Assembly (NCBI RefSeq): GCF_031453975.1
Contig: NZ_JAVDPW010000002.1
Coordinates: 310,001-374,000, forward strand
Length of the DNA stretch: 64,000 nucleotides
Origin: Inquilinus ginsengisoli_A
Lineage (GTDB): Bacteria; Pseudomonadota; Alphaproteobacteria; DSM-16000; Inquilinaceae
Reading direction: 5' to 3'
Positions 7,799-16,094 of this stretch are shown piece after piece. Position 1 is the stretch's first letter; the number at the start of each line of letters is the position of its first letter. The notes below the pieces were generated by a model. That model was not told the origin of the DNA. It searched no databases and saw only the letters and a list, made by a program, of their open reading frames with translations. The position numbers and the translations under genes are program-made.

Positions 7799-8644
7799 TC
7801 AGCGCAGATGGACCGAGCGCTGGAACTCCGCCGGCGTACGGCCATAGGCCTGCCGGAAGGCGGAGCTGAAATGGCTGTGGCTGGAAAAGCCCAGATCCAG
7901 GCCCAGGGCGGTGAGGTCGCCGTATTCGCCCAGCAGGTCCAGCGCGCGCGCCAGCCGCAGCCGCAGCTGGTAGCGGTACAGCGGCATGGCCTCGACCTGC
8001 TGGAACACCTGCGTCAGATACACCGGCGAGACACCGACCTCCGCCGCGATCTCGGCCAGCGTCCAGCGCCGCGCCAGGTCGGACGACAGCACCAGTTTGG
8101 CCCGGTCCACCAGCTTCTGCCGGCCCTGGCTGGCCCCGGCGGCATGCGAGGTCCGTTCGCCCATGGCGCGCCGCACCAACGTCAGCGCCAGGGTTTCCGC
8201 CTCCAGGGTCTCGGCCGCCCCGCGAACCAGGCTGTGCCGCAGCAGCGCCACCAGCGCCTGGGTGCGGGCATCGACGCGCAGGCGCTGCCGGCGGAACGCC
8301 AGCACCCCGCCCTCGCGCAGCTGCACCTTGGGCGCCAGCTCCTGCAGAAAGGTCTCGCCGATCACCAGATCCAGGCTGGCGTCGCCGCCCTCGACGGGAT
8401 GGCTGACGCGATAGGCTTCCCCCTGGTTGAAGAACAGCACCTGGTTGGCCTCAGCCACCGCATCGTCCTGGCCCTGGTGGCGCACATAGACGCCGCGATA
8501 GGGAAACACCAGGTGGGTGGAGTTCGGGCATTCCTCGGCGCTCTTGTGCCGGCACTCGCCACGGCAGGCGATGTCGCGGATCGCGACGGTCCCGGTGTCC
8601 AGAAGCTGCTGAACGGAGAATTCCGCCGTGGAGTCCGCGGCCAT
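7799..8644 (-). CDS. AraC family transcriptional regulator
   Basis: A 281-residue regulator. The C-terminal 100 residues contain two helix-turn-helix units: WTLAEIAAEVGVSPVYLTQVFQQ and the family signature around ALGLDLGFSSHSHFSSAFRQAYGRTPAEF. The N-terminal domain is a cupin-like sensor, with an unusual cysteine cluster CRGECRHKSAEEC at about residues 25-37 and then FPYRGVYVRHQG. The cysteines could bind metal or sense redox. The ATG at 8644 was taken because homology-like sequence begins there. It lies downstream of the ilvC terminator on the same strand, so it should have its own promoter in 8645-8725. Confidence 0.88.
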   Translation of the reverse strand: MAADSTAEFSVQQLLDTGTVAIRDIACRGECRHKSAEECPNSTHLVFPYRGVYVRHQGQDDAVAEANQVLFFNQGEAYRVSHPVEGGDASLDLVIGETFLQELAPKVQLREGGVLAFRRQRLRVDARTQALVALLRHSLVRGAAETLEAETLALTLVRRAMGERTSHAAGASQGRQKLVDRAKLVLSSDLARRWTLAEIAAEVGVSPVYLTQVFQQVEAMPLYRYQLRLRLARALDLLGEYGDLTALGLDLGFSSHSHFSSAFRQAYGRTPAEFQRSVHLR

Positions 8645-8725
8645 CCGATGTCTCTCGACCCATTCTCCAGTCGCAGGCGCCTGCGCTGGCGCCCCATCAT
8701 ACCCCGCCGGGCACCTCCTGCCGCA

Positions 8726-8754
8726 CAAAAGAAAAGGGCCCCTCGCGGGGCCCT
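8726..8754 (-). terminator. rho-independent terminator of the ilv operon
   Basis: Inverted repeat AGGGCCCC (8735-8742), loop TCGC, GGGGCCCT (8747-8754). Reading leftward it is followed by TTTTCTTTTG. It sits about 27 bases after the ilvC stop and differs from the terminator at 6384 by only one loop base, plus flanking sequence. Confidence 0.88.
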
Positions 8755-8781
8755 CCTCGTCTCGCCGGACGGATGTCCGGA

Positions 8782-9801
8782 TCAGTTCTTGGCCTTGTCG
8801 ACCAGCTTGTTCTTGGCGATCCACGGCATCATCGCGCGCAGCTTCTCGCCGACCTTCTCGATGTCGTGCTCGGCATGGCGGCGGCGGGTGGCCTTGAAGC
8901 TGGCCTGGCCGACCTTGTTCTCCAGCATCCAGTCGCGGGTGAAGCGGCCCGACTGGATGTCCTCCAGAACCCGCTTCATCTCCTTCTTGGTCTCTTCGGT
9001 GATGATGCGCGGGCCGGTCGAGTAGTCGCCGTATTCCGCGGTGTTGGAGATCGAGTAGCGCATGTTGGCGATGCCGCCCTCATACATCAGGTCGACGATC
9101 AGCTTGACCTCGTGCAGGCACTCGAAATAGGCCATTTCAGGCGCGTAGCCGGCCTCGACCAGGGTCTCGTAGCCGGCGACGATCAGGGCGGTCAGGCCGC
9201 CGCACAGCACCGCCTGCTCGCCGAACAGGTCGGTCTCGCACTCTTCCTTGAAGGTGGTCTCGATGATGCCGGCGCGGCCGCCGCCGATCGCCGAGGCGTA
9301 GGACAGGCCGATGTCGAGCGCGGCGCCGGTGGCGTTCTGGTCGACCGCGATCAGGCAGGGCACGCCGCCGCCCTTCTCGTATTCGGAGCGCACGGTGTGG
9401 CCCGGGCCCTTCGGCGCGACCATGAACACGTCGAGGTCCTTGCGCGCCTCGATCAGGTTGAAGTGCACGTTCAGGCCGTGCGCGAAGGCGATGGCGGCGC
9501 CTTCCTTCATGTTCGGCGCCAGGTCGCGGGCATAGATCTCGGCCTGCAGCTCGTCCGGCGTGCACATCATCAGCACGTCGCCCCACTTGGCGGCGTCGGC
9601 CGGCGACATCACCGTGAAGCCGGCAGCCTCGGCCTTCTTCACCGTGGCGCTGTCGGGACGCAGCGCGATGCGCACATCCTTGGCGCCGCTGTCGCGCAGG
9701 TTGGCGGCATGGGCATGGCCCTGGCTGCCGTAGCCGACGATGACGACCTTCTTCGACTTGATCAGGTTCACATCCGCGTCGCGGTCATAATAAACGCGCA
9801 T
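8782..9801 (-). CDS. ilvC: ketol-acid reductoisomerase
   Basis: A 339-residue class I enzyme, the standard bacterial length. It converts acetolactate or acetohydroxybutyrate to the dihydroxy-acid with NADPH and magnesium in valine, leucine and isoleucine synthesis. The Rossmann motif is GYGSQGHAHAANLRDSG (about 24-40). Then come the conserved MVAPKGPGH loop and the metal-binding acidic residues in the knotted C-terminal domain: DIGLSYASAIGGGRAGIIETTFKEE (D, E) and ECLHEVKLIVDL. It follows ilvN by 89 bases and ends at a strong terminator, making it the last gene of ilvB-ilvN-ilvC. Confidence 0.97.
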   Translation of the reverse strand: MRVYYDRDADVNLIKSKKVVIVGYGSQGHAHAANLRDSGAKDVRIALRPDSATVKKAEAAGFTVMSPADAAKWGDVLMMCTPDELQAEIYARDLAPNMKEGAAIAFAHGLNVHFNLIEARKDLDVFMVAPKGPGHTVRSEYEKGGGVPCLIAVDQNATGAALDIGLSYASAIGGGRAGIIETTFKEECETDLFGEQAVLCGGLTALIVAGYETLVEAGYAPEMAYFECLHEVKLIVDLMYEGGIANMRYSISNTAEYGDYSTGPRIITEETKKEMKRVLEDIQSGRFTRDWMLENKVGQASFKATRRRHAEHDIEKVGEKLRAMMPWIAKNKLVDKAKN

Positions 9802-9890
9802 AACTCTGTCCTCTCACACGATGCCGGGGCGGCCCGGCCTTTCCTACACGACGATGGGAGCGGCCGGTCAAGAGCCGGCCGCGATGGGAG

Positions 9891-10415
9891 TTAGTCGGCG
9901 TTCAGGAGCCCTTCGGGCCCCCGAGCGATGGCGACCACACCGGTCCGGCTGACATCGACCAGGCCGAGCGGGATCATCAGCTGAATGAAGGCGTTGATCT
10001 TCTGCGACGATCCGGTGACCTCGAACACGAAGCTCTCGGTCGTCGAATCCACGGCGCGGGCCCGGAACACGTCGGCGATGCGCAGGCTTTCGATGCGCTT
10101 GTCGCCGGCGCCGCGGACCTTAACCAGGGCGAGCTCACGCTCGACCGCCGGCCCGTCCAGGGTCAGGTCATGGACGCTGTGCACCAGCACCAGCCGGTCG
10201 AGCTGGGCCTTGATCTGCTCGATGATCATCGGCGTCCCTGATGTGACGACGGTGATGCGGGACAGGTTCCGCGCGGCCTCGACCTCGGCCACGGTCAGGC
10301 TTTCGATGTTGTAGCCGCGGCCGGAGAACAGGCCGATGACGCGGGCCAGCGCGCCGGGCTCGTTGTCGACCAGCACGGCGATGGTGTGGGTTTCGATATG
10401 GGTCTGCGGGGTCAT
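9891..10415 (-). CDS. ilvN: acetolactate synthase regulatory (small) subunit
   Basis: A 174-residue protein. The N-terminal ACT domain (about 9-85) starts HTIAVLVDNEPGALARVIGLF with the Gly-rich effector loop GRGYNIESL, and the second ferredoxin-like domain follows. It binds valine and controls the catalytic subunit encoded just upstream (ilvB). Length and motifs match the ilvH/ilvN single-ACT type. The 90-base gap to ilvB shows no obvious terminator. The symbol ilvH is equally used for this family. Confidence 0.95.
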   Translation of the reverse strand: MTPQTHIETHTIAVLVDNEPGALARVIGLFSGRGYNIESLTVAEVEAARNLSRITVVTSGTPMIIEQIKAQLDRLVLVHSVHDLTLDGPAVERELALVKVRGAGDKRIESLRIADVFRARAVDSTTESFVFEVTGSSQKINAFIQLMIPLGLVDVSRTGVVAIARGPEGLLNAD

Positions 10416-10505
10416 GCGATGGGTCCGGGGGTCACGAGACGAGGGTCGAGGCCGGCCTCGGAAGCATAGTGCGAGCCGGCCTCGGCGAAGTGTGTCGTCC
10501 GCGAC

Positions 10506-12278
10506 TTATACCAGCACCATCCCCTCCTCCGAGGTCGGCTTGGCGGCCTGGTCGGACGGCCCCAGCAGGATCTCGTTGTGCGCGGCGCCGCCCGGGATCA
10601 TCGGGAAGCAGTTCTCCAGCTTCGAGACCTGCATGTCCACCACCACCGGCCCGTCGATCCGCAGCATCTCGCGGATGACGTCGTCGGCCTCGCCCATGCA
10701 GGTGGCGCGCAGCCCGGTCAGGCCGAAGGCCTCGGCCAGCTTGACGAAGTCCGGTAGCGCCTCGGAATAGCTCTCCGAGTAGCGCTCGCCGTGCAGCAGC
10801 TCCTGCCACTGCCGGACCATGCCCATCCAGAAGTTGTTGACGATGAAGATCTTCACCGGCAGCCGGTACTGGGCGATGGTCGACAGCTCCTGGATGTTCA
10901 TCAGCGTGGAGGCCTCGCCGCCGACATCGATCACCAGCGCCTCGGGATGGGCGATCTGCACCCCGACCGCGGCCGGCAGGCCGTAGCCCATGGTGCCGAG
11001 GCCGCCGGAGGTCATCCAGCGGTTCGGCTTCTGGAACGGGATCAGCTGCGCCGCCCACATCTGGTGCTGGCCGACCTCGGTGGTGATGAACACGTCGTCG
11101 CGATCGGCGGTCAGCTCGGCCAGACGCTTGATCGCATATTGCGGCTTGATCACCGCGTCATGCGACTTGTCCTGGCTGAAGTGCAGGCAGTTGCGCGCCT
11201 GCCACTGCTTGATCTGGCTCCACCAATTGGCCAGCGCCTTTTCGCGCGGCTTCAGGCCGCGGCGCTTCCACGCCTCGACCATCGCCCGGATCACCTTGCC
11301 GGCGTCACCGATGATCGGCAGGTCGACATGTACGTTCTTGTTGATCGAGGACGGGTCAATGTCGACATGGATCTTGGTCGCACCCGGCGAGAAGGCGCTG
11401 ATCTTGCCGGTCACCCGGTCGTCGAAGCGCGAGCCTAGCGCGACCATGAGGTCGGAACCATGCATCGCCAGGTTGGCCTCGTAGGTGCCGTGCATGCCGA
11501 GCATGCCCAGGAACCGCGGGTCCGAGGCCGGCAGGGCGCCAAGGCCCATCAGGGTCGAGGTGCAGGGGAAGCCGGTCAGTTCGACCAGCTCGCGCAGCGC
11601 CTCGGACGCCGCCGGGCCGGAGTTGATGATGCCGCCGCCGGTGTACAGGATCGGCCGCTCGGCCTTGACCATCAGGTCGATCGCCTGCTCGATCAGCGCC
11701 GGGTCGGGCTCGGTCCGCGGCCGGTAGGTGCGGTGCTCGACATGCTCCGGCGGGGTGTAGACGCCGTCGGCGAACTGCACGTCCTTCGGCAGGTCGATGA
11801 CGACCGGGCCGGGCCGGCCGCTGCGGGCGACGTAGAACGCCTCATGCACCGTGCGGGCCAGGACGTTCGCGTCCTTCACCAGGTAGTTGTGCTTGGTGCA
11901 GGGCCGCGTGATGCCCGTGGTGTCGGCTTCCTGGAACGCGTCGTTGCCGATCAGATGCGTCGGCACCTGCCCGGTCAGGCAGACGATCGGGATCGAATCC
12001 ATCAGCGCGTCGGTCAGGCCGGTCACCGCGTTGGTCGCGCCCGGGCCGGAGGTAACGAGGACGACGCCGACCTTGCCGGTCGAGCGGGCATAGCCTTCCG
12101 CCGCGTGCACCGCCGCCTGTTCGTGCCGGACCAGGATGTGGCGGATCGCGTTCTGCTTGAAGATCGCGTCGTAGATCGGAAGGACAGCCCCGCCCGGATA
12201 CCCGAAGATTACCTCTACGCCCTGGTCCCGAAGGGCGCGCAGAAGGATTTCGGCTCCGGTCAGCGTTTCTGTCGACAT
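10506..12278 (-). CDS. ilvB: acetolactate synthase catalytic (large) subunit
   Basis: A 590-residue thiamine-diphosphate enzyme making acetolactate from pyruvate, first common step of branched-chain amino acid synthesis. The N-terminal ThDP domain has GYPGGAVLPIYDAIF and the catalytic Glu in VRHEQAAVHAAEGYARSTG (Glu about residue 55). The central FAD-binding domain includes LGMLGMHGTYEANLAMHGSD. The C-terminal ThDP motif runs from GDGS-like VIDVGGEASTLMNIQEL to the downstream NNFWMGMVRQWQ. GAGGATGCG gives a usable ribosome site. Expression is probably driven from the promoter at 12370-12398. The symbol ilvI is an alternative. Confidence 0.97.
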   Translation of the reverse strand: MSTETLTGAEILLRALRDQGVEVIFGYPGGAVLPIYDAIFKQNAIRHILVRHEQAAVHAAEGYARSTGKVGVVLVTSGPGATNAVTGLTDALMDSIPIVCLTGQVPTHLIGNDAFQEADTTGITRPCTKHNYLVKDANVLARTVHEAFYVARSGRPGPVVIDLPKDVQFADGVYTPPEHVEHRTYRPRTEPDPALIEQAIDLMVKAERPILYTGGGIINSGPAASEALRELVELTGFPCTSTLMGLGALPASDPRFLGMLGMHGTYEANLAMHGSDLMVALGSRFDDRVTGKISAFSPGATKIHVDIDPSSINKNVHVDLPIIGDAGKVIRAMVEAWKRRGLKPREKALANWWSQIKQWQARNCLHFSQDKSHDAVIKPQYAIKRLAELTADRDDVFITTEVGQHQMWAAQLIPFQKPNRWMTSGGLGTMGYGLPAAVGVQIAHPEALVIDVGGEASTLMNIQELSTIAQYRLPVKIFIVNNFWMGMVRQWQELLHGERYSESYSEALPDFVKLAEAFGLTGLRATCMGEADDVIREMLRIDGPVVVDMQVSKLENCFPMIPGGAAHNEILLGPSDQAAKPTSEEGMVLV

Positions 12279-12300
12279 CGCATCCTCTGGTGCGGCCTCT

Positions 12301-12326
12301 GGGGCCGCGTCTCTGAATGCGGCCCC
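12301..12326 (-). other. hairpin in the ilvB leader
   Basis: Perfect 8-base stem GGGGCCGC (12301-12308) with GCGGCCCC (12319-12326) and a 10-base loop, inside the short leader between the predicted start of transcription and ilvB. I found no leader peptide rich in Ile, Val or Leu, and no U-tract follows, so classical attenuation is not supported. It may simply stabilise the 5' end. Confidence 0.4.
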
Positions 12327-12369
12327 CTCCGGCCGCGGCGTTCAACGTTGGGGATCAACGAGGGTCGGC

Positions 12370-12398
12370 AAGCTAGACGGCGGAATCCGGGAGGTCAA
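12370..12398 (-). promoter_or_regulatory. sigma-70-type promoter for ilvB-ilvN-ilvC
   Basis: On the minus strand, -35 TTGACC (12393-12398) and -10 TAGCTT (12370-12375) are separated by exactly 17 bases. They match the usual alphaproteobacterial housekeeping consensus. The start of transcription would be near 12363, giving an 85-base leader to the ilvB ATG at 12278. The -35 box overlaps the miaA stop codon (12395-12397). Confidence 0.7.
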
Positions 12399-13360
12399 TC
12401 GGAAAGACGAAGAAAAGAGAAGATTTCAGCCGTAATTTTTTCCGAATATTGCGCGCCGGCGACATGGCAGCGTTGCACCCTTGCGTTCGGATCCACGGCA
12501 GACGCCACGGGCTGCTGGTTGCGGAACCAGGTGCTCTGGCGCTTGGCCAGGTTGCGCGTCGCCTGCTGCGCCCTGGTGATCGCCGTCTCCAGGTCGGTCT
12601 CCCCGCGCAGATGGGCCGCCAGCTCGGGCACCCCGACCGCCTTCATCGCCGGCAGCGCCGGGTCGAGGCCCAGCGCCAGCAGCGCCCGCGCCTCCTCCAC
12701 CGCCCCGGCCGCGACCATGACCCGGAAGCGGCCGTCGCAGGCGGCATAGAGCGCGTCGCGCGGCGGCGCCAGCACCACCATGTCGAACACCATGCCCGGC
12801 GGCGGGCCGGACGCGGCGTCCAGCTGCCAGTCGGCCAGCGAGCGGTTGGTCGCCACCATCACCTCCCAGGCCCGGATCAGCCGTTGGGTGTCGCCCGGGG
12901 CCAGGCGCTGGGCGATCTTGGGGTCCCAGCGCATCAGCTCGGCATGGAAGCCCTCGCCGCCCAGGGTTTCGTGCAGCTCGACCGTGGCGCGGCGGATCTC
13001 CTCCGGCACCGGTGGGATCGGGCTCAGCCCCTCGGTCAGGGCGCGGAGATAGAGGCCGGTGCCGCCGACCACGATCGGCCGCTTGCCGGCCTTCTGCGCC
13101 AGCCCGATCTCGGCCAGCGCCATGTCGCACCAGGCGGCGGCGGAGCAGCGCGTCGCCGCCGGCAGCACGCCGTACAGCCGGTGCGGCGCCCGGGCCAGCT
13201 CCGCCGGGCCGGGCCGGGCGGTGAGGATCGCAAGCTCGGCATAGACCTGCATGCTGTCGGCATTGATCACCACGCCGTCCAGCGCCGCGGCCAGATCGGT
13301 CGCCAGCGCCGATTTGCCGCTGGCCGTCGGGCCGCCGATCACGATGACGCTGGCGGTCAT
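12395..13360 (-). CDS. miaA: tRNA dimethylallyltransferase
   Basis: A 321-residue protein. It transfers a dimethylallyl group to A37 of tRNAs reading codons that start with U. The P-loop is IGGPTASGKSALATDL (about 8-23). The conserved DSMQVYAELAILTARP (with the catalytic Asp) and VGGTGLYLRALTEGL follow, and the C-terminal region has TRNLAKRQSTWFRNQ, a MiaA hallmark. The ATG at 13360 was chosen; the frame continues far upstream but over the divergent serB gene. It is divergent from serB with 87 bases between them. The stop overlaps the ilv promoter. Confidence 0.95.
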   Translation of the reverse strand: MTASVIVIGGPTASGKSALATDLAAALDGVVINADSMQVYAELAILTARPGPAELARAPHRLYGVLPAATRCSAAAWCDMALAEIGLAQKAGKRPIVVGGTGLYLRALTEGLSPIPPVPEEIRRATVELHETLGGEGFHAELMRWDPKIAQRLAPGDTQRLIRAWEVMVATNRSLADWQLDAASGPPPGMVFDMVVLAPPRDALYAACDGRFRVMVAAGAVEEARALLALGLDPALPAMKAVGVPELAAHLRGETDLETAITRAQQATRNLAKRQSTWFRNQQPVASAVDPNARVQRCHVAGAQYSEKITAEIFSFLRLSD

Positions 13361-13447
13361 GGGCGCCACCCGCCCCCGTTCGCGCGTAGACAGAGGCTGC
13401 CGCACTGCGGCATAGACGGTCGCTGGGCCTCGGAGCTGCGCCGCATC

Positions 13448-14347
13448 ATGGATCTCGTCCTCACCCTCACCACCGCCCCGGATCAGCCGATCCTCGACGA
13501 TTCGCTGACCCGCCACCTGCGCAACGCGCTGGCGATCGCGGGCGGGTCGCCCGGGGCGGTCGACTGGCTGGCCCCCGGCATCGCCTGCGATATCGCATTC
13601 GCGGGCGCCGATGCCAAGGCGGCGCAGGCCGCGGCGCGGCTGGCGCTGGCCGGACAGCCGGTCGACGTCAATGTCGGGCCGGCCCTGGGCCGCCGCAAGC
13701 GGCTGCTGGTGGCGGACATGGACGCCACCATCGTCGAGGCCGAGACGCTGGACGAGCTGGCGGCGCTGGCCGGCGTCGCCGACCGGGTGGTGCCGATCAC
13801 CGAGCGGGCGATGCGCGGCGAGCTGAACTTCCGCGAGGCGGCGATCGAGCGGGTGGCGCTGCTGGAGGGCCAGCCGGCCTCGATCATCGACCGTGCCCTG
13901 GCGGGGCTGCGCTACACCCCCGGCGGCAGGATCCTGGTGGCGACGATGCGGGCCAATGGCGCCTATTGCGCCCTGGTCTCCGGCGGTTTCGACGCCTTCA
14001 CCGGCCCGGTGCGCGACGCGGTCGGGTTCGACCGGTCCGAGGGCAACCACCTGATCCTGGCCGACGGCAGGCTGACCGGCCGGATCCGCGAGCCGATCCT
14101 GGGCAAGGACGCCAAGCGCACCCTGCTGGAAGAGATGGCGGCCGCGCGCGGCATCGGCCTCGACGCCGCGGTCACGGTCGGGGACGGCGCCAACGACATC
14201 CCAATGCTGCAGGCCGCCGGCCTGGGCGTCGGCTTCCATCCCAAGCCGCTGGTGCGGCAGTCGGTGCCGGTGTCGGTCGACCATGGCGACCTGACCGCCC
14301 TGCTCTACCTCCAGGGCTACCGCGCCACGGAGTTCGTGACGGCCTAG
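13448..14347 (+). CDS. serB: phosphoserine phosphatase
   Basis: A 299-residue HAD-family enzyme for the last step of serine synthesis. An N-terminal regulatory region of about 80 residues precedes the HAD core. The nucleophile motif is LLVADMDATIVEAETLDEL (Asp in DMDAT, about residue 91). Motif II is the ALVSGGFDAF serine, motif III the GKDAKRTLL lysine, and motif IV VTVGDGANDIPML. The cap segment ERAMRGELNFREAAIERVALL is the SerB substrate loop. It is followed after two bases by murJ, so the two genes are probably co-transcribed. Confidence 0.95.
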   Translation: MDLVLTLTTAPDQPILDDSLTRHLRNALAIAGGSPGAVDWLAPGIACDIAFAGADAKAAQAAARLALAGQPVDVNVGPALGRRKRLLVADMDATIVEAETLDELAALAGVADRVVPITERAMRGELNFREAAIERVALLEGQPASIIDRALAGLRYTPGGRILVATMRANGAYCALVSGGFDAFTGPVRDAVGFDRSEGNHLILADGRLTGRIREPILGKDAKRTLLEEMAAARGIGLDAAVTVGDGANDIPMLQAAGLGVGFHPKPLVRQSVPVSVDHGDLTALLYLQGYRATEFVTA

Positions 14348-14349
14348 GC

Positions 14350-15888
14350 ATGTACAGAAAGATCGCCTCCGTCGGCGGGCTGACGCTCGCCAGCCGTGTG
14401 CTCGGCCTGGTGCGCGACCAGATGATCGCGGCCGTGCTCGGCGCCGGCCCGGTCGCCGACGCCTTCTTCCTGGCCAACCGGCTGCCGAACCACTTCCGGT
14501 CGCTGTTCGCCGAGGGCGCGTTCAACATCGCCTTCCTGCCCACCTTCACCACCCTGCTGCAGCGCGAGGGCAAGGCCAAGGCGCTGCGGCTGGCGGAGCA
14601 GGTGCAGTCGATCCTGATCGCCAGCCAGATCGTGGTGCTGGTCGCGGCGCTGGCGGCCATGCCCTGGCTGATCGACCTGATGGAGCCGGGCGGCACCTCG
14701 GCGGCGCAGACCGCGCTGAAGGTCGAGCTGACCCGGATCACCTTCCCCTATCTGCTGTTCATGTCGCTGGTGTCGCTGCAGGGCGGCGTGCTGAACGGGC
14801 TGGGCCGGTTCGGCGCGGCGGCGGCGGCGCCGATCCTCTTGAACCTGTTCATGATCGGCGCGCTGCTGGGCCTGACGCCGTTCCTGCCCACCGCCGGCCA
14901 TGCCCTGGCCTGGGGCGTGTTCCTGTCGGGCATCGCCCAGTTCCTGTACCTCGCCTGGGACATGCGGCGGGCCGAGGCCCCGCTGCGGCTGGTGTGGCCG
15001 ACCCTGTCGCCCGGCGTGCGCCGCTTCTTCCGCGCCCTGGGGCCGGCAACGCTGGGCGCCGGCATGGCCCAGATCAGCGTCTTCGCCGACACCATCATCG
15101 CCCAGGCGCTGCCGACCGGCGCGCAATCCTACCTGAACTACGCCGACCGGCTGAACCAGCTGCCGCTCGGCGTCATCGGCATCGCCGTCGGCACCGTGCT
15201 GCTGCCGGAGCTGACGCGCCGCCTGGCCGCCGACGACGCCGCCGGCGCCCAGGCCAGCCAGAACCGGGCGATCGAGCTGACCCTCGCCCTGACCCTGCCC
15301 TTCGCCGTCGCCTTCCTCGTCGCGGCCGAGCCGTTGCTGGCCGCGATGTTCGAACGCGGCCGCTTCACCGCGCTGGATTCCCACCAGTCGGCCCTGACCC
15401 TGACCGCCTACGCCTTCGGCCTGCCGGCCTTCGTGCTGGTGCGCTGCCTGCTGCCCGGCTTCTACGCCCGCGGCGACACGGCGACGCCGGTCAAGATCGC
15501 GGTGGCGACCGTGGCGCTGAACGTCGGGCTGAAGATCGCGCTGATGGACCAGCTGTCGCAGGTCGGCCTGGCCATCGGCACGTCGGCCGGGGTGTGGCTG
15601 AACATCGCCCTGCTGACCTGGGTGCTGCACCGCCGCGGCCAGTTCCGGCTCGACGCCGCGGCCCGGCGGCGGCTGCCGCGCATGGTGCTGGCCGGGGCGG
15701 TGATGGCGGCGGCGCTGTGGGGGCTGCTGGTGCTGGCCGCCCCGGCCCTGGCCGGCCGGTCGGACCTGCTGGCGGTGGTCACGATCCTGGCCGTTCTGGC
15801 GCTGGCCGGCCTGCTGTACCTCGCCGCGCTGTTCGGCCTCGGCGCCATCCGGCGCGAGGATTTGCGGCGGCTGCACCGGCGGGGATGA
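14350..15888 (+). CDS. murJ: lipid II flippase MurJ
   Basis: A 512-residue MOP-superfamily membrane protein with about 14 hydrophobic segments. It flips lipid II across the inner membrane for peptidoglycan assembly. The N-terminus (SVGGLTLASRVLGLVRDQMIAA) and ADAFFLANRLPNHFRSLFAEGAFNIAFLP are the strongly conserved MurJ block, with the catalytic-cavity Arg residues. A second conserved region is YLNYADRLNQLPLGVIGIAVGTVLLPEL. The gene starts two bases after the serB stop. It ends in a repeat-rich gap that faces the convergent degP gene. Confidence 0.96.
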   Translation: MYRKIASVGGLTLASRVLGLVRDQMIAAVLGAGPVADAFFLANRLPNHFRSLFAEGAFNIAFLPTFTTLLQREGKAKALRLAEQVQSILIASQIVVLVAALAAMPWLIDLMEPGGTSAAQTALKVELTRITFPYLLFMSLVSLQGGVLNGLGRFGAAAAAPILLNLFMIGALLGLTPFLPTAGHALAWGVFLSGIAQFLYLAWDMRRAEAPLRLVWPTLSPGVRRFFRALGPATLGAGMAQISVFADTIIAQALPTGAQSYLNYADRLNQLPLGVIGIAVGTVLLPELTRRLAADDAAGAQASQNRAIELTLALTLPFAVAFLVAAEPLLAAMFERGRFTALDSHQSALTLTAYAFGLPAFVLVRCLLPGFYARGDTATPVKIAVATVALNVGLKIALMDQLSQVGLAIGTSAGVWLNIALLTWVLHRRGQFRLDAAARRRLPRMVLAGAVMAAALWGLLVLAAPALAGRSDLLAVVTILAVLALAGLLYLAALFGLGAIRREDLRRLHRRG

Positions 15889-15898
15889 GGGGCGGAGT

Positions 15899-15926
15899 GT
15901 AGGTTGGGTTCGCGAACCCGACCTAG
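15899..15926. repeat. dispersed palindrome, compact copy
   Basis: TAGGTTGGGTTCG joined directly to CGAACCCGACCTA: a near-perfect palindrome (one mismatched pair) that matches the arms of the elements at 25369, 34878 and 50588. It lies 11 bases after murJ. Confidence 0.75.
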
Positions 15927-15936
15927 GCACCACTTC

Positions 15937-15973
15937 CATTGTCATGCCACGGTCAAGCCGTGGCATGACAATG
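15937..15973. repeat. 16-bp stem inverted repeat
   Basis: CATTGTCATGCCACGG, five-base loop, then its exact complement. This is a different palindrome from the GTAGGTT family and resembles the TGTCATGCC...GGCATGACA repeats common in proteobacterial intergenic DNA. It sits between two copies of the GTAGGTT element. It could also serve as a bidirectional terminator for murJ. Confidence 0.75.
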
Positions 15974-15991
15974 AAGAGGGCTGCGTGGGAC

Positions 15992-16017
15992 GTAGGTTGG
16001 GCTCGCGATCCGTGAAC
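15992..16017. repeat. dispersed palindrome, degenerate copy
   Basis: GTAGGTTGGGCTCGCGATC followed by a decayed right arm (GTGAACCCC). It is in the same orientation as the copy at 15899, with several arm mismatches. Confidence 0.5.
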
Positions 16018-16030
16018 CCCGCATCGGGCT

Positions 16031-16065
16031 CAAAGAAAAGGGGCGTCACCTCCAGGTGACGCCCC
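16031..16065 (-). terminator. rho-independent terminator of degP
   Basis: Twelve-base stem GGGGCGTCACCT (16040-16051), two-base loop, AGGTGACGCCCC (16054-16065). Reading leftward it ends in a CTTTTCTTTG tract. It lies 30 bases beyond the degP stop. Confidence 0.88.
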
Positions 16066-16094
16066 GACGCCCTTTACGATGATGCCTAGCGGCC

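Noticed and set aside
12279..12363. Leader-peptide attenuator before ilvB
   Set aside because: No short frame with Ile, Val or Leu codons and no U-tract after the hairpin.
12449..13447. Long upstream extension of the serB frame
   Set aside because: Overlaps miaA in antisense; SerB similarity begins at the ATG at 13448.
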